Assembly (NCBI GenBank): GCA_050946115.1
Contig: JBMNUF010000008.1
Coordinates: 54,193-118,192 of the forward strand
Length of the DNA: 64,000 bases
From: CAYFRC01 sp050946115
GTDB lineage: Bacteria; Bacillota; Clostridia; Christensenellales; Aristaeellaceae
Direction: 5' to 3'
This document shows, in pieces, positions 1 to 9,187 of the stretch. Made by a program: the position numbers and the translations under genes. A model generated the notes under the pieces. It saw only the letters and a program-made list of their open reading frames with translations. It was not told where the DNA came from and ran no database searches. The stretch's first letter is position 1. Each line of letters opens with the position of its first letter.

Positions 1-846
<846 letters not shown>

Positions 847-853
847 TGGGGTT

Positions 854-2269
854 ATGCGGCATATGAAGAGGGTTTTGCTCCTGCTCTTTGCGCTGATGCT
901 CGCCGCGCCCTGTGCGCCCGCCGTCCGCGCGGAGACCGCATCGAAAAAGATTACGAACAAGTGCAAATTCCGCGTGTCCGAAGGCTCCGCAAAGCTCCTG
1001 CACGACGGAAAGCTCAAGACGGAATGGACGTACAGCGGGAAAGGCGCGCAGGTCGAGATCGCGATCCCGCCGTCCGTTACGGTTGGGGGAATGCTCGTTT
1101 GCTGGACGTTTGAGCCGGAGGACTATGAGATCATAGAATACGACGCGGAGAACGCAGAGATCGCGCTGCACGATTCGAGCGAGACGTTCCCGTGCATCAC
1201 GGCGTATCAGGCGCTGCAGCCCGAGACGAAATATGTCAGAATCAAATGCCGAACGGCGGGGCAGGGCATCGCGGAAATCCGCGTGTATTCCGAAGGCACG
1301 CCACAGTCCAACCTGCAAACGTGGGAGGCGCCCGTCGAGAAGGCGGATTTCATGCTGGTCTCCACGCATCAGGACGACGAGGAGCTGTTCTTTGGCGGCG
1401 CGATTCCCTATTATGCCGTCGCGCAAAAGTGCCCCACCGTCGTCGTCTATATGGCGAACTGCACGCGCATGCGGCGGCAGGAGGCGCTCAACGGCCTGTG
1501 GGCGATGGGAGTGCGGAACTATCCGGAATTTATCAACCTCGCGGACAAGTCTGTTCCTTCCATCAGCGAGGGGATTTCCTATTGGGGCGGCGAGGAGAAA
1601 ATCCTGGGCGAACTCGTACAGCGCATACGCAGGTATAAGCCGGAAGTGATCGCGACGCACGATTTCAACGGCGAATACGGGCACAACCAGCACAAGATCA
1701 CCGCGCGCATGATGCCTAAGGCGATCGAAAAGGCGGCGGACGGGGCGCAGTATCCCGAATCCGCGGCGCAATTCGGCGCGTGGCAGGTAAAAAAGCTCTA
1801 TATCCACCTCTATAAGGAAAACGCGATCCGCATGGACTGGGACACGCCACTCGAAGCCCTCGGCGGGAAGACCGCGCTCGAGGTCGCAAAGATCGGCTTT
1901 GCGGAGCACAAATCCCAGCAGAAGTACTACAGCATGGATAAGGCGGGCGTGAAGTACGACAACCGTGCGTTTGGGCTGTATGCTTCGACCGTCGGGGCGG
2001 ACGTAAAAAAGAACGATTTTTTTGAGAACTTGTCGGCTGCCAAAGCGCCCAAAGCAGCCGAACCTACGGCGGAGCCGACGAATACGCCCGAACCGACGGA
2101 AGCGCCCGAGGCGGAACCTAAGGAAACGCCTCCGCTCGCCGAGGCATCGGAGGAGAGTGGCGGCAACTCCCTGTTGCCGTTTGCCCTCTTGGGCGGTGCG
2201 GTGCTTACGGGCGGCGCGGCGTTTGCGGCGCTTCGGGGGCGAAGAAAGCGGCGCAGGAGAAGGAGATAG
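854..2269 (+). CDS. Secreted, membrane-anchored PIG-L/LmbE-family deacetylase
   Basis: 471 residues. Residues 1-27 are a signal peptide. About residues 35-155 look like a beta-sandwich (discoidin-like) domain. The PIG-L zinc deacetylase core follows, with the metal motif HQDDE at 172-176 (family form HPDDE) and a second metal site around GHNQH at 276-280. A Pro/Thr/Glu-rich linker (about 395-430), one membrane helix (about 438-457) and an Arg-rich tail anchor it, so the catalytic part should face outward. PIG-L enzymes remove N-acetyl groups from GlcNAc-type sugars; a cell-surface or dietary glycan substrate is inferred. It lies between lepA and hemW with gaps of 7 and 2 bases, so it is probably cotranscribed. 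An ATG at 863 is an alternative start. Confidence 0.82.
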   Translation: MRHMKRVLLLLFALMLAAPCAPAVRAETASKKITNKCKFRVSEGSAKLLHDGKLKTEWTYSGKGAQVEIAIPPSVTVGGMLVCWTFEPEDYEIIEYDAENAEIALHDSSETFPCITAYQALQPETKYVRIKCRTAGQGIAEIRVYSEGTPQSNLQTWEAPVEKADFMLVSTHQDDEELFFGGAIPYYAVAQKCPTVVVYMANCTRMRRQEALNGLWAMGVRNYPEFINLADKSVPSISEGISYWGGEEKILGELVQRIRRYKPEVIATHDFNGEYGHNQHKITARMMPKAIEKAADGAQYPESAAQFGAWQVKKLYIHLYKENAIRMDWDTPLEALGGKTALEVAKIGFAEHKSQQKYYSMDKAGVKYDNRAFGLYASTVGADVKKNDFFENLSAAKAPKAAEPTAEPTNTPEPTEAPEAEPKETPPLAEASEESGGNSLLPFALLGGAVLTGGAAFAALRGRRKRRRRRR

Positions 2270-2271
2270 GC

Positions 2272-3363
2272 ATGCCTTCACTATACATCCACATCCCGTT
2301 CTGCGCGAAAAAGTGTGCGTATTGCGATTTCGCATCCTACGCGGGGCGACAGGACGTCGAGGCGGAATACATCAAAGCCGTTCTTCGCGAGGCGGACAGC
2401 TATCGCGGGGAGCGGCTTTCGACGGTCTTCATCGGCGGGGGCACGCCCTCGCTGTTGTCTTTGGACGCGGCGCAAACGCTGCTTTGCGGCATATGCGAAA
2501 GGTTTGATATCGAGGACGGCGCGGAGTGGACGATCGAATGCAACCCCGATTCGGTGGATCGGGAAAAGCTCAGGCTGTATAGAGAATATGGCGTGAACCG
2601 CATCTCCCTCGGGGCGCAGGCTTCGCAGGAGCATCTTTTGCGCATCCTGGGGCGCATCCACACGTGGAACGAGGCGGAAAATGCCGTCAAAATGGCGCAG
2701 GCGGAAGGATTTGCCAATGTCAATCTCGACCTCATGTACGCACTGCCCACGCAGACGATTGCGCAATGGCGCGAGACGCTGGAAAGGGCGGTCGCGCTCG
2801 ACATCCCGCACATTTCGGCATACAGCCTGATTTGGGAGGAGGGGACGCCGCTTACGCGCCAGATGGAACGCGGCGCGCTTTCCCCGTGCGGGGAGGAGGA
2901 AGCGCTCTTCATGCAGCATATGGCGGAGGATTTCCTGAAAGAAGCGGGGCTTTTCCGATATGAAATATCCAACTACGCAAAAAAGGGCTTTCACTCCCGG
3001 CACAACATGGTCTATTGGACGCGCGGGGAGTACATCGGGCTCGGCTGCGCGGCGCATTCTCTCTTTCGCGGGGCGCGCTATCGGAATGCGGATGCGATCG
3101 AGGAATATATGGCGGGCGGCATCGGGCGGGAGAAGACGGTGTTGTCCTTAGAGGATGCGCTCGAAGAGACGGTGCTCTTGGGGACGCGCACTTCGGAGGG
3201 CATAGACCTTCGCGCGATCGAGGAGAAATTCGGCGCATCGCTTTGGGAGCGGGCAAAGGCGCTCGAAAGCATGGGCTATGCCGCGCTTGAAGGAGACATT
3301 TTGTGCCTTACGCAAAAGGGGATGGACGTGCACAACGCGGCTGTGGCGCGGCTCCTCTTTTGA
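2272..3363 (+). CDS. hemW: Radical SAM heme chaperone HemW (CPO-like)
   Basis: 363 residues, the usual length. The N-terminus carries the radical SAM cluster motif C11-x3-C15-x2-C18 (FCAKKCAYCDF) and the GGGTPS glycine-rich SAM-binding segment. The HemN C-terminal domain follows. HemW is related to oxygen-independent coproporphyrinogen oxidase HemN but is thought to insert heme into target proteins; it uses CxxxCxxC followed by D/F rather than the HemN sequence. The start is 2 bases after the upstream deacetylase stop, with GGAGAAGGAG as ribosome binding site. A weak hairpin (3362-3380, stem GAAGC/GCTTC, then TTTAT) overlaps the stop and may end transcription. Confidence 0.93.
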   Translation: MPSLYIHIPFCAKKCAYCDFASYAGRQDVEAEYIKAVLREADSYRGERLSTVFIGGGTPSLLSLDAAQTLLCGICERFDIEDGAEWTIECNPDSVDREKLRLYREYGVNRISLGAQASQEHLLRILGRIHTWNEAENAVKMAQAEGFANVNLDLMYALPTQTIAQWRETLERAVALDIPHISAYSLIWEEGTPLTRQMERGALSPCGEEEALFMQHMAEDFLKEAGLFRYEISNYAKKGFHSRHNMVYWTRGEYIGLGCAAHSLFRGARYRNADAIEEYMAGGIGREKTVLSLEDALEETVLLGTRTSEGIDLRAIEEKFGASLWERAKALESMGYAALEGDILCLTQKGMDVHNAAVARLLF

Positions 3364-3570
3364 AGCGGATTGGGAGCTTCTTTATCTCGGCATGATGGGA
3401 TTGTAGGTATGGATATCCTACCTTTTGCCCGATAACAATTATATTGCGTTTGCTTTTTCTTCAAGGTATCGAAGCTTCGGCGTATTGAGTTGCTGTTTGA
3501 CATATTGCCCCATATAGGCATAGTCTGGCTTGCCATCATCCATACAACAACCTTGCTGAGCGCTTTGAGG

Positions 3571-3844
3571 CAGTCAAGTAAAAGCGCTACCAAGTGCAGA
3601 ACGCCATCTCCATGAAAATGTCCGCCAAGGTTGTCAGCCAGTAGTTCATCGCCGAACTGAGAGGCCTTGGTCAGCTACTAACAGAATTCAAGATAGAACT
3701 TGGGGCACACTGCTCGATCACGCTACGGTCTGCGCGGCGGACGACATCAGGGTCACCTTGCGGAACGGGTTAGAAATCAAGGCACAAAACAAAACATCCT
3801 GCGGTTCAGCGTTTCAGGCTGAGATCGCAGGATACTTGGTTTAG
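3571..3844 (+). pseudogene. Decayed C-terminal remnant of a large serine recombinase
   Basis: There is no intact frame from 3364 to 3866. Translating 3571-3844 gives two out-of-register pieces broken by stops and a frameshift: one with FIAELRGLGQLLTEF, then DDIRVTLRNGLEIKA further on, ending at TAG 3842-3844. This order resembles the extreme C-terminus of clostridial large serine recombinases (FI-L-LTEF ... DHxTVxxxxDIRVTFRxGxEIKA); I make this comparison from memory. The composition is AT-richer than the surrounding chromosome. It probably marks the end of an integrated element whose remaining cargo is the two genes downstream on the other strand. The rest of 3364-3570 shows nothing I recognise. 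Confidence 0.45.
3784..3833 (-). terminator. Terminator of the HNH/restriction gene pair
   Basis: A hairpin with arms ATCCTGCG (3796-3803) and CGCAGGAT (3826-3833), and an inner TCAGC/GCTGA helix, lies just beyond the stop of the minus-strand HNH gene. Read on the minus strand it is followed by the T-rich tract GTTTTGTTTTGT. It overlaps the end of the recombinase remnant. Confidence 0.75.
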
Positions 3845-3866
3845 AAATGCTAATTTTCGCTTTTAT

Positions 3867-4898
3867 TTAGCTATCTTTGGGGAAAGGAAATGGAGAATTA
3901 TCTTCAGTAATTGTTGCGTCATCATTGTTGAAATACGCCATTCTTGTCGGAGGGTCAACAATGACATTGTTGACAGCATCATCGGTATCACATAGCTTGA
4001 ATATATATGTTATTTGTCCAAACCATGTTAGGCATCCGCATAGCTCTCCGTGTCTATTTCCCGGGTAAAACATATATCCCACTACATGTGCTGTCTCATT
4101 CGGCATATCTACGGAAGAAACCGGACCTTGGGAGTATCGAAACCATAGATCATTTGACCATGTTCCATTTCGTATATAATCCCTCAAAGCACTAAATTTA
4201 CCTGAAAGCACATAATCTTTTCCAAGAGAATAGCAAATATAATTAAAAACTGTTTTGGCGCAAAGTCTCCTAACAATCGAGTCGATAGATATTTTTATAT
4301 GGGCCAAAAACGCATCGTCTTTGAATAAATCTGCCAGAGGGGGGTTACTATAAGAAGAATGATCTCCCAAATATCCTTTACGCATTAAGCATGGTGTAGC
4401 TTTAGCTTCCGGGATGTCAAAAGTGATTATTCCGTTTGATTTATTTCTGAGCCGCGATAACACCTCCGGTGTAGCTTCTGGAAGCGCATCTAAAGTATAA
4501 TACTGATACGCTAATGGAGATTCATTTGTCATTATTCCTATTTGCGGCGGTATATAAAGAGATATTTTTTCATCGTTTGCTTTGTCGACGATTGGCGTAA
4601 ATTCTAATCCCTTAAATAATCCCTCTGCGCCAATAAAGGACACACGATCCTTTTTTAGTTTTCGTCCATCACTCATTGGTCGCCCGTATTTCATTCTTAA
4701 GAAGCTTTCCATTGAGTTGAGGCTGATTTTATCCTCAAGTTCTTTGCTAAAATACGAATTGCACTCTTTACACACTTGAAAATTACTCAAAACAAAGCTG
4801 TTTGTATATGTGCCCATCATTCTCGGAATGACATGCTCACGGTTAAACTCAGATTCTTCCTTTTCTTTTAAGCAATAGATACACTTATGCTTACTCAT
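3867..4898 (-). CDS. HNH-type endonuclease
   Basis: 343 residues. The N-terminus carries an HNH/beta-beta-alpha-metal signature: C6-x2-C9, then EHVIPRMM with H22, then C43-x2-C46-N47. This is the arrangement of zinc-bound HNH endonucleases (HNH_5-like). The rest, residues 60-343, is not recognised and may be a target-recognition or partner-binding part. The ATG overlaps the stop of the upstream truncated restriction gene in ATATGA, so the two are translationally coupled unless this gene uses its own promoter in the segment around 4929-4998. AT-rich compared with the chromosome, it was probably acquired by transfer. A defence role is inferred from the motif and neighbour, not shown. Confidence 0.72.
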   Translation of the reverse strand: MSKHKCIYCLKEKEESEFNREHVIPRMMGTYTNSFVLSNFQVCKECNSYFSKELEDKISLNSMESFLRMKYGRPMSDGRKLKKDRVSFIGAEGLFKGLEFTPIVDKANDEKISLYIPPQIGIMTNESPLAYQYYTLDALPEATPEVLSRLRNKSNGIITFDIPEAKATPCLMRKGYLGDHSSYSNPPLADLFKDDAFLAHIKISIDSIVRRLCAKTVFNYICYSLGKDYVLSGKFSALRDYIRNGTWSNDLWFRYSQGPVSSVDMPNETAHVVGYMFYPGNRHGELCGCLTWFGQITYIFKLCDTDDAVNNVIVDPPTRMAYFNNDDATITEDNSPFPFPKDS

Positions 4899-6055
4899 AT
4901 AGCATACTCCAATCCGCCGCAGAAAAATGGTCTCAAATTTGAGACTTTTTGAGACCGCCTCAGAGTAACGTGCGTTTGTATCATAATAGAAAAGTTTTTT
5001 TCAAACAGGACATCTGTAAGCTTTAAGTCTACCAATTCACAGAATAACTCCGTTATATGTCGAGGCGTGAGAACAACGCCCAAAGATTGCCCGTCGCCGC
5101 CGGAATAGGAAACAGATTCTCCATAAAAGCGCCCCGGATAATCCTCCGGCGAATTGGATACTACCGCCTTGAAGATGTTTGCATTGATATATTCGGCAAA
5201 GAATTTGAGAGGCGATTTATTGCCCAAATCATCCCGTTTGGTGTTTAACTGCGGACGGTCTTTAATCAGCGTAAATTGATTGCACACGCGTTCCTTTTTT
5301 ACTTCGGGCGCTACATTGGAACGTTTCAAATGGTTTTCAAGGTATCTGAACAGCAACTCGCCATCCTTATTCCCGGGCACCGTGTCACCGACAAGCATAT
5401 CAAGGCGAAATCCGAACTGCTGTTCCCGCAGCGCAAGCAATATTGCGGAGACAACGAGCGGCTTTTCGTCTTCGCCCAAACCGCCGTAGTTTCTGAGGTG
5501 TTCGTGCAGTTCTCTTGCCTTTTTGAGAATATCGCTAAGTTCAATATCCTCCGGCGATATCTCTTCCAAAACAACGCGCCGATAATATTCATCTATGTGG
5601 GTTTCTGAAAAGTTTTCAAACGTTTCCACATCCGGCAGAACCTTATATCCGTTTTCGTCGACGAATAGCGGGCGCAGAATATGATGCTTTTTATCGCCTG
5701 CATTGCCGAACGCAAATACTTTTTTGAACGAGGTTTGTTCGATGATTTTTTTGGCGTAGAATAGGGCACCGTTGACGGCATAGTTCGTCGTTGCCATAAC
5801 GGTTTGGGAAACAGAGCCGTCTGCTTCTAACAGGCATAGATTCGCACGGTCGGTTTTATCCTCCATAACGAGAACGAAGTCCCGAACAACCGCGACGTAT
5901 TCAGGAAAGCCTGCCCTGCCGGTTTGTTGCTTCGACGCAGTTTTCAATGCTTCGTTGAGCGGGGCAATCGTGCTGCCCTGCGTGTCAGCATGAATGCCTG
6001 CCTCAACTAACAAATCGTGTATGTAAAGATCGAAATTCGCTTCTTTCTTCGCCAT
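4895..6055 (-). pseudogene. Truncated type IIG/type I-like restriction-modification protein (nuclease and linker part only)
   Basis: 386 residues. The N-terminal ~150 residues look like an HsdR_N/PD-(D/E)XK nuclease: YVAVVRDFVLVMEDK contains the acidic and E-x-K elements. A helical region follows, and from about residue 335 the start of an N6-adenine methylase (VVLTPRHITELFCEL). Homologues would continue with the SAM-binding motif (DPxxGxGxF) and then NPPY; here the frame switches after LKLTDVLF into about 35 unrelated residues and stops. All methylase catalytic motifs and any specificity domain are missing, so it cannot be a complete modification enzyme, although the nuclease part looks intact. 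It has its own promoter (6135-6163) and overlaps the HNH gene by 4 bases. Confidence 0.65.
4929..4956 (-). promoter_or_regulatory. Palindromic element with three GTCTCAAA half-sites before the HNH gene
   Basis: GTCTCAAATTTGAGAC (4930-4945) is a perfect 16-bp palindrome. A further half-site makes GGTCTCAAA (4929-4937) pair alternatively with TTTGAGACC (4948-4956). On the minus strand there are two GTCTCAAA copies 10 bases apart in direct repeat and one inverted copy. It lies 31 bases upstream of the HNH start, inside the foreign tail of the truncated restriction gene. It could be an operator, an RNA switch between two hairpins, or a recombination scar. Confidence 0.6.
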
Positions 6056-6134
6056 ATCCTACCGCCCCGTATACCATGATTTAGGGAATCACTCGGAACA
6101 AAGACTGTGCGCCCGAGCAAAACGACCTATGGTC

Positions 6135-6163
6135 ATTGTACTACAGTATCGAACCAAATTCAA
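6135..6163 (-). promoter_or_regulatory. Promoter of the restriction/HNH pair
   Basis: On the minus strand TTGAAT and TACAAT are separated by 17 bp, about 80 bases upstream of the restriction gene start at 6055. The whole stretch resembles the aph-like gene promoter at 7208-7236 base for base at most positions (see findings). Confidence 0.65.
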
Positions 6164-6184
6164 GAATAGAAACGCACTTTTGCA

Positions 6185-6236
6185 GTAAAAAACGCTCCCT
6201 CTCGATTGCGCCGCATATTTGCGCATGGGGGAGCGG
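6185..6236 (-). terminator. Terminator of the aph-family gene
   Basis: Minus-strand hairpin CGCTCCC...GGGAGCG with an inner GCGCAAA/GCGC helix, followed by TTTTTTAC. It lies about 50 bases beyond the stop of the kinase gene. The short open frames across 6089-6544 are not supported as genes. Confidence 0.75.
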
Positions 6237-6287
6237 GTCGGATTTGCTCTTTCATACATAAAAGACGTTTCGCGCCTCTCGGTGCCA

Positions 6288-7151
6288 TCATAGACAATAC
6301 CAAGCAGGTACGGGGTTGCGCATGGCATCATACCAGGACAAAATGTCCTTGGCCTGGTTCACCATGGTATCGACTTCCTCCTGCCCGAACGGGATTGCCC
6401 AGTACAGCGAAGAAAGCGCGTTGCTTGCAATGTAGAGCGCCAGCAGTTTCCAAAAGTCCATTGGCACGTCGCCGTCAAAATATCCGTCCACCATGCCCGA
6501 GGCAAATCGGGGGGATTTCTGCGCGCACCAAACGATGCGGTTGAATTCTTCCCACGGGTCCCCGTAATCGTTTCGGTTAAAATCGATGACAAAGAGCTTG
6601 CCGCTGCGATCTATCATGAAATTGCCGATATGATAATCCCCGTGTTGATATACCTGCGGCCTGTCTTTCAGCAAATGGCGGTTTTCGTCGATGTAATCGA
6701 TAAACGCCTGTCCGTTTTCGTATTTGAGGGGGCACGCAGTATAGTTTTTGATTTTGTGATCCATCTTTCGATTGAAACGGGTTTCCCAATCCTCGACGGT
6801 TGCAGGCGCGGGGATGGAATGGATTTTCCGAAGGATGCGCCCCGCTTCAATGCCATACGCATACTGCTCGGCATCGGAATAATCGGAAATCACCTGTTCG
6901 GCGTCTTCGCCGTCGATCCAACTCAGGACGGAATACACGCCATCCTCGCATGTGCCGAACGCGACGGGCAGGCACATGGGGATTCCGAGAGACGCGAGGC
7001 GCTGCATCATGGTAAATTCGGATTGCTTTTTATCGCGTTGGGTGATGTCGGATACGCGCAACAGGTACCGCGTGCCGTTTTCGTCGGTAACGCGGTATTT
7101 TTTATCGCCCGACCAGCCCTTGTATATCGGTTCTTTCGCAACAAAATGCAT
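6288..7151 (-). CDS. Aminoglycoside phosphotransferase-family (APH/choline kinase-like) kinase
   Basis: 287 residues from the ATG at 7151, chosen because GGGGAGG sits 6 bases upstream; the longer frame starts before the promoter and has no RBS. The fold is shown by the catalytic loop HGDYHIGNFM and the metal-binding segment VIDFNRND, equivalent to the HGDxxxxN and DxD motifs of APH kinases. The substrate could be an aminoglycoside, a sugar or a small metabolite; chromosomal single-copy members of this family are often not resistance genes, so no drug is assigned. It is monocistronic, with its own promoter at 7208-7236 and terminator at 6185-6236. Confidence 0.8.
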   Translation of the reverse strand: MHFVAKEPIYKGWSGDKKYRVTDENGTRYLLRVSDITQRDKKQSEFTMMQRLASLGIPMCLPVAFGTCEDGVYSVLSWIDGEDAEQVISDYSDAEQYAYGIEAGRILRKIHSIPAPATVEDWETRFNRKMDHKIKNYTACPLKYENGQAFIDYIDENRHLLKDRPQVYQHGDYHIGNFMIDRSGKLFVIDFNRNDYGDPWEEFNRIVWCAQKSPRFASGMVDGYFDGDVPMDFWKLLALYIASNALSSLYWAIPFGQEEVDTMVNQAKDILSWYDAMRNPVPAWYCL

Positions 7152-7207
7152 CGGGAATCCTCCCCGTATTCCGCGAGAATCTATCCGAGCACGACAGCCC
7201 ATGGCAC

Positions 7208-7236
7208 ATTGTACCACGGTGCCGAACCGAATGCAA
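7208..7236 (-). promoter_or_regulatory. Promoter of the aph-family gene
   Basis: Minus-strand TTGCAT and TACAAT with a 17-bp spacer, about 57 bases before the ATG at 7151 and directly abutting the terminator of the upstream sugar transporter operon. Confidence 0.7.
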
Positions 7237-7261
7237 GAAAAAACTCCCCCGTAGGGGAGTG
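7237..7261 (-). terminator. Terminator of the sugar ABC transporter operon
   Basis: Minus-strand ACTCCCC-TAC-GGGGGAGT followed by TTTTTTC, 14 bases beyond the stop of the second permease. Confidence 0.85.
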
Positions 7262-7274
7262 GGGAGGTTGCATA

Positions 7275-8171
7275 TCAGCCCTTGACGGCGCCGATCATGA
7301 TGCCCTTGACGAAATACCGCTGCAGGAAGGGGTAGATGCACAGTACCGGAATGACGGTGATCATCGTGACGGTCATACGCACGCCCTTCGGCGTGAGAAT
7401 CTGGTCGGAATTGAGGTTTTTGCCTTCCGCGAGGAGCTGGCTGAGCCGTTCCGCCTGATTCAGGTAGTTGTAGAGCATGTACTGCAGGGTCGTAAGGTTT
7501 TCATCGAACGCCGTGTACAGGTGGTTGTCAAACCAGCTGTTCCACTGCGCGACGGAGGAATACACCGCGATCGTCGCCAGAATCGGCAGCGACATCGGCA
7601 GGATGATGCGGAACAAAATCGTGAACACGCCCGCCCCGTCGAGCATCGCGCTCTCCTCGACCGATGCGGGCAGCTGCTCGACGAAGGTCTTCACGAGCAC
7701 GACGTTGTACGCATTGACCGCCCACGGGATGATGTACACCCAAAAGGAATTCATGAGCCCCACGTACTTGACGGTGAGGTAGCTGGGAATCAGTCCGCCG
7801 GAAATGTACATGCAGATGACCAGCATCCTGTAGAGCAGCCTGCGGAAGGGCATTTCCTCCTTGGAGAAGAGATAGCCCAACATCATGCAGCAGGTGACGG
7901 TGATGAGGCAGCCGAGCCCCGTCCTTGCGGCGGAAATCTTGAATGCGGTGCCGAGCCCTTTCAGCTTCATAACCTGCTGGTAGTTCTTTAGGGTAAACCG
8001 ATACGGCACGACGATGCCCTTGCCGGCGACGATCTCTCCGCTGAGCGACTGCACGAACACATACCAGAGCGGATACGCGCAGATGAGGATCAAAAGCGTA
8101 AAGAACAGGTAGTTGCACACCAGAAACGCCTTGCGCCCGGCGGTAACCTTGATCGCTGTTTGCTGTTTCAT
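7275..8171 (-). CDS. Carbohydrate ABC transporter permease (LplC/YtcP-like, CUT1)
   Basis: 298 residues from the ATG at 8171, preceded by AAGGAGG; the longer frame overlaps the upstream permease and lacks an RBS. It is an inner-membrane MalG-type permease with six predicted membrane segments (first at about residues 15-37). The cytoplasmic EAA loop reads EESAMLDGAG, the contact for the ATPase. It pairs with the permease at 8185-9099 and the binding protein at 9188-10936. No ATP-binding subunit is encoded nearby, as is usual for Firmicute CUT1 importers that share an MsmX-type ATPase. Confidence 0.9.
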   Translation of the reverse strand: MKQQTAIKVTAGRKAFLVCNYLFFTLLILICAYPLWYVFVQSLSGEIVAGKGIVVPYRFTLKNYQQVMKLKGLGTAFKISAARTGLGCLITVTCCMMLGYLFSKEEMPFRRLLYRMLVICMYISGGLIPSYLTVKYVGLMNSFWVYIIPWAVNAYNVVLVKTFVEQLPASVEESAMLDGAGVFTILFRIILPMSLPILATIAVYSSVAQWNSWFDNHLYTAFDENLTTLQYMLYNYLNQAERLSQLLAEGKNLNSDQILTPKGVRMTVTMITVIPVLCIYPFLQRYFVKGIMIGAVKG

Positions 8172-8184
8172 GATGCCCGCCTCC

Positions 8185-9099
8185 TTACACGATGGATTCG
8201 CCGCGCACCTTTTTGGCGATGGCGTTGGTGACAAAGAGCATGACGAGCGAGATCAGCGATTTGCACATGCCGACCGCGGTGGCGTAGGAATAGTCCTGAT
8301 TCTTGAGACCCACGCGGTAGGTATACAGGTCGATGACCTCGATATTTTTCATGACGACGGAGTTCTGGAACATGAAGTACTGGTCCAGCCCGCTGTTGAT
8401 GAAGTTCGCGACCGCGAGCAGCGCAACGACGAGGAACGTCGGCATGAGCCCGGGCAGGGTGATGTGGATCGCGCAGCGGAATTTGCCCGCGCCGTCCACC
8501 GCCGCGGCTTCGTACAGCTCCTGATCGATGCCGGTGATCGCCGCGATGTATATGATGGAGTTCCATCCCAGGGATTTCCACTGCGATATAAAGGTCTGGA
8601 AGGGATATACCGCGTTCCTGTCCTGAAGCAGTTTTTGCTGCTTCATGCCGAGCATGGAAAGGAGGGTGTTTAGCAGACCGTCCGTCGAGAAAATGGCGAA
8701 TGCCAAGGAATAGACGATGATCCAGCTGATAAAATGGGGCAGCGTCGTCAGCGTCTGTGTGACCTTTTTGAACCCCGTGGACTGAATCTCGTTCAGGAGG
8801 ATCGCGAAGAGCATGGGCAGGGGCATGAGGACGAAGTTGAGGCCGGAGAAGATCATGGTGTTTGTGAGCACGCGGCGGATGTCTTTCGAGTTCAGGATCA
8901 TCTGAAAATACTTGAGCCCGACAAATTCGTTTTGCGTGAGCGGCGTGCCGGGTTTGTATTCAAACACGGAAAGCGCCCAGCCGAACAGGGGCACATAGTT
9001 AAACACGAGCACGATGCACATGAGCGGGAACGCGACGAAGAACAGCTCCCAGCGCCTGCGCTTTTTTCGCCCGCCGATGGCTCGAGATGTTGCTGTCAT
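8185..9099 (-). CDS. Carbohydrate ABC transporter permease (LplB-like, CUT1)
   Basis: 304 residues, MalF/LplB type. A basic cytoplasmic start (GGRKKRRRW) is followed by six predicted membrane helices, and the EAA loop is YEAAAVDGAG near residue 195. It forms the heterodimeric channel with the downstream permease, whose start is 14 bases away. The LplB/YtcP subgroup usually imports oligosaccharides such as uronate-containing or mannan fragments; the substrate here is unknown, but the neighbouring KDPG aldolase operon fits a hexuronate- or sugar-acid-containing glycan (inference). Confidence 0.9.
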   Translation of the reverse strand: MTATSRAIGGRKKRRRWELFFVAFPLMCIVLVFNYVPLFGWALSVFEYKPGTPLTQNEFVGLKYFQMILNSKDIRRVLTNTMIFSGLNFVLMPLPMLFAILLNEIQSTGFKKVTQTLTTLPHFISWIIVYSLAFAIFSTDGLLNTLLSMLGMKQQKLLQDRNAVYPFQTFISQWKSLGWNSIIYIAAITGIDQELYEAAAVDGAGKFRCAIHITLPGLMPTFLVVALLAVANFINSGLDQYFMFQNSVVMKNIEVIDLYTYRVGLKNQDYSYATAVGMCKSLISLVMLFVTNAIAKKVRGESIV

Positions 9100-9128
9100 A
9101 CGGCTGCCTTCTTTCTTCTTGTAGTGAT

Positions 9129-9164
9129 TTGCCCGCCGAAAGATACGTCTCTTCCGGCGGGCAA
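9129..9164 (-). promoter_or_regulatory. Intercistronic stem-loop between binding protein and permease genes
   Basis: A 10-bp perfect stem, TTGCCCGCCG/CGGCGGGCAA, lies 24 bases beyond the binding-protein stop and is not followed by a T-run. Such hairpins commonly protect the upstream mRNA and let more binding protein than permease be made; that role is inferred. Confidence 0.6.
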
Positions 9165-9187
9165 GGATTTCCTATGCGGCTGCCGTA

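Noticed and set aside
3276..3593. 105-codon minus-strand frame downstream of hemW
   Set aside because: It overlaps the hemW 3' end and the recombinase remnant, with no RBS, promoter or recognisable motif.
6089..6544. Short frames across the aph terminator and restriction promoter
   Set aside because: They span a clear terminator and a promoter; no RBS or family resemblance.
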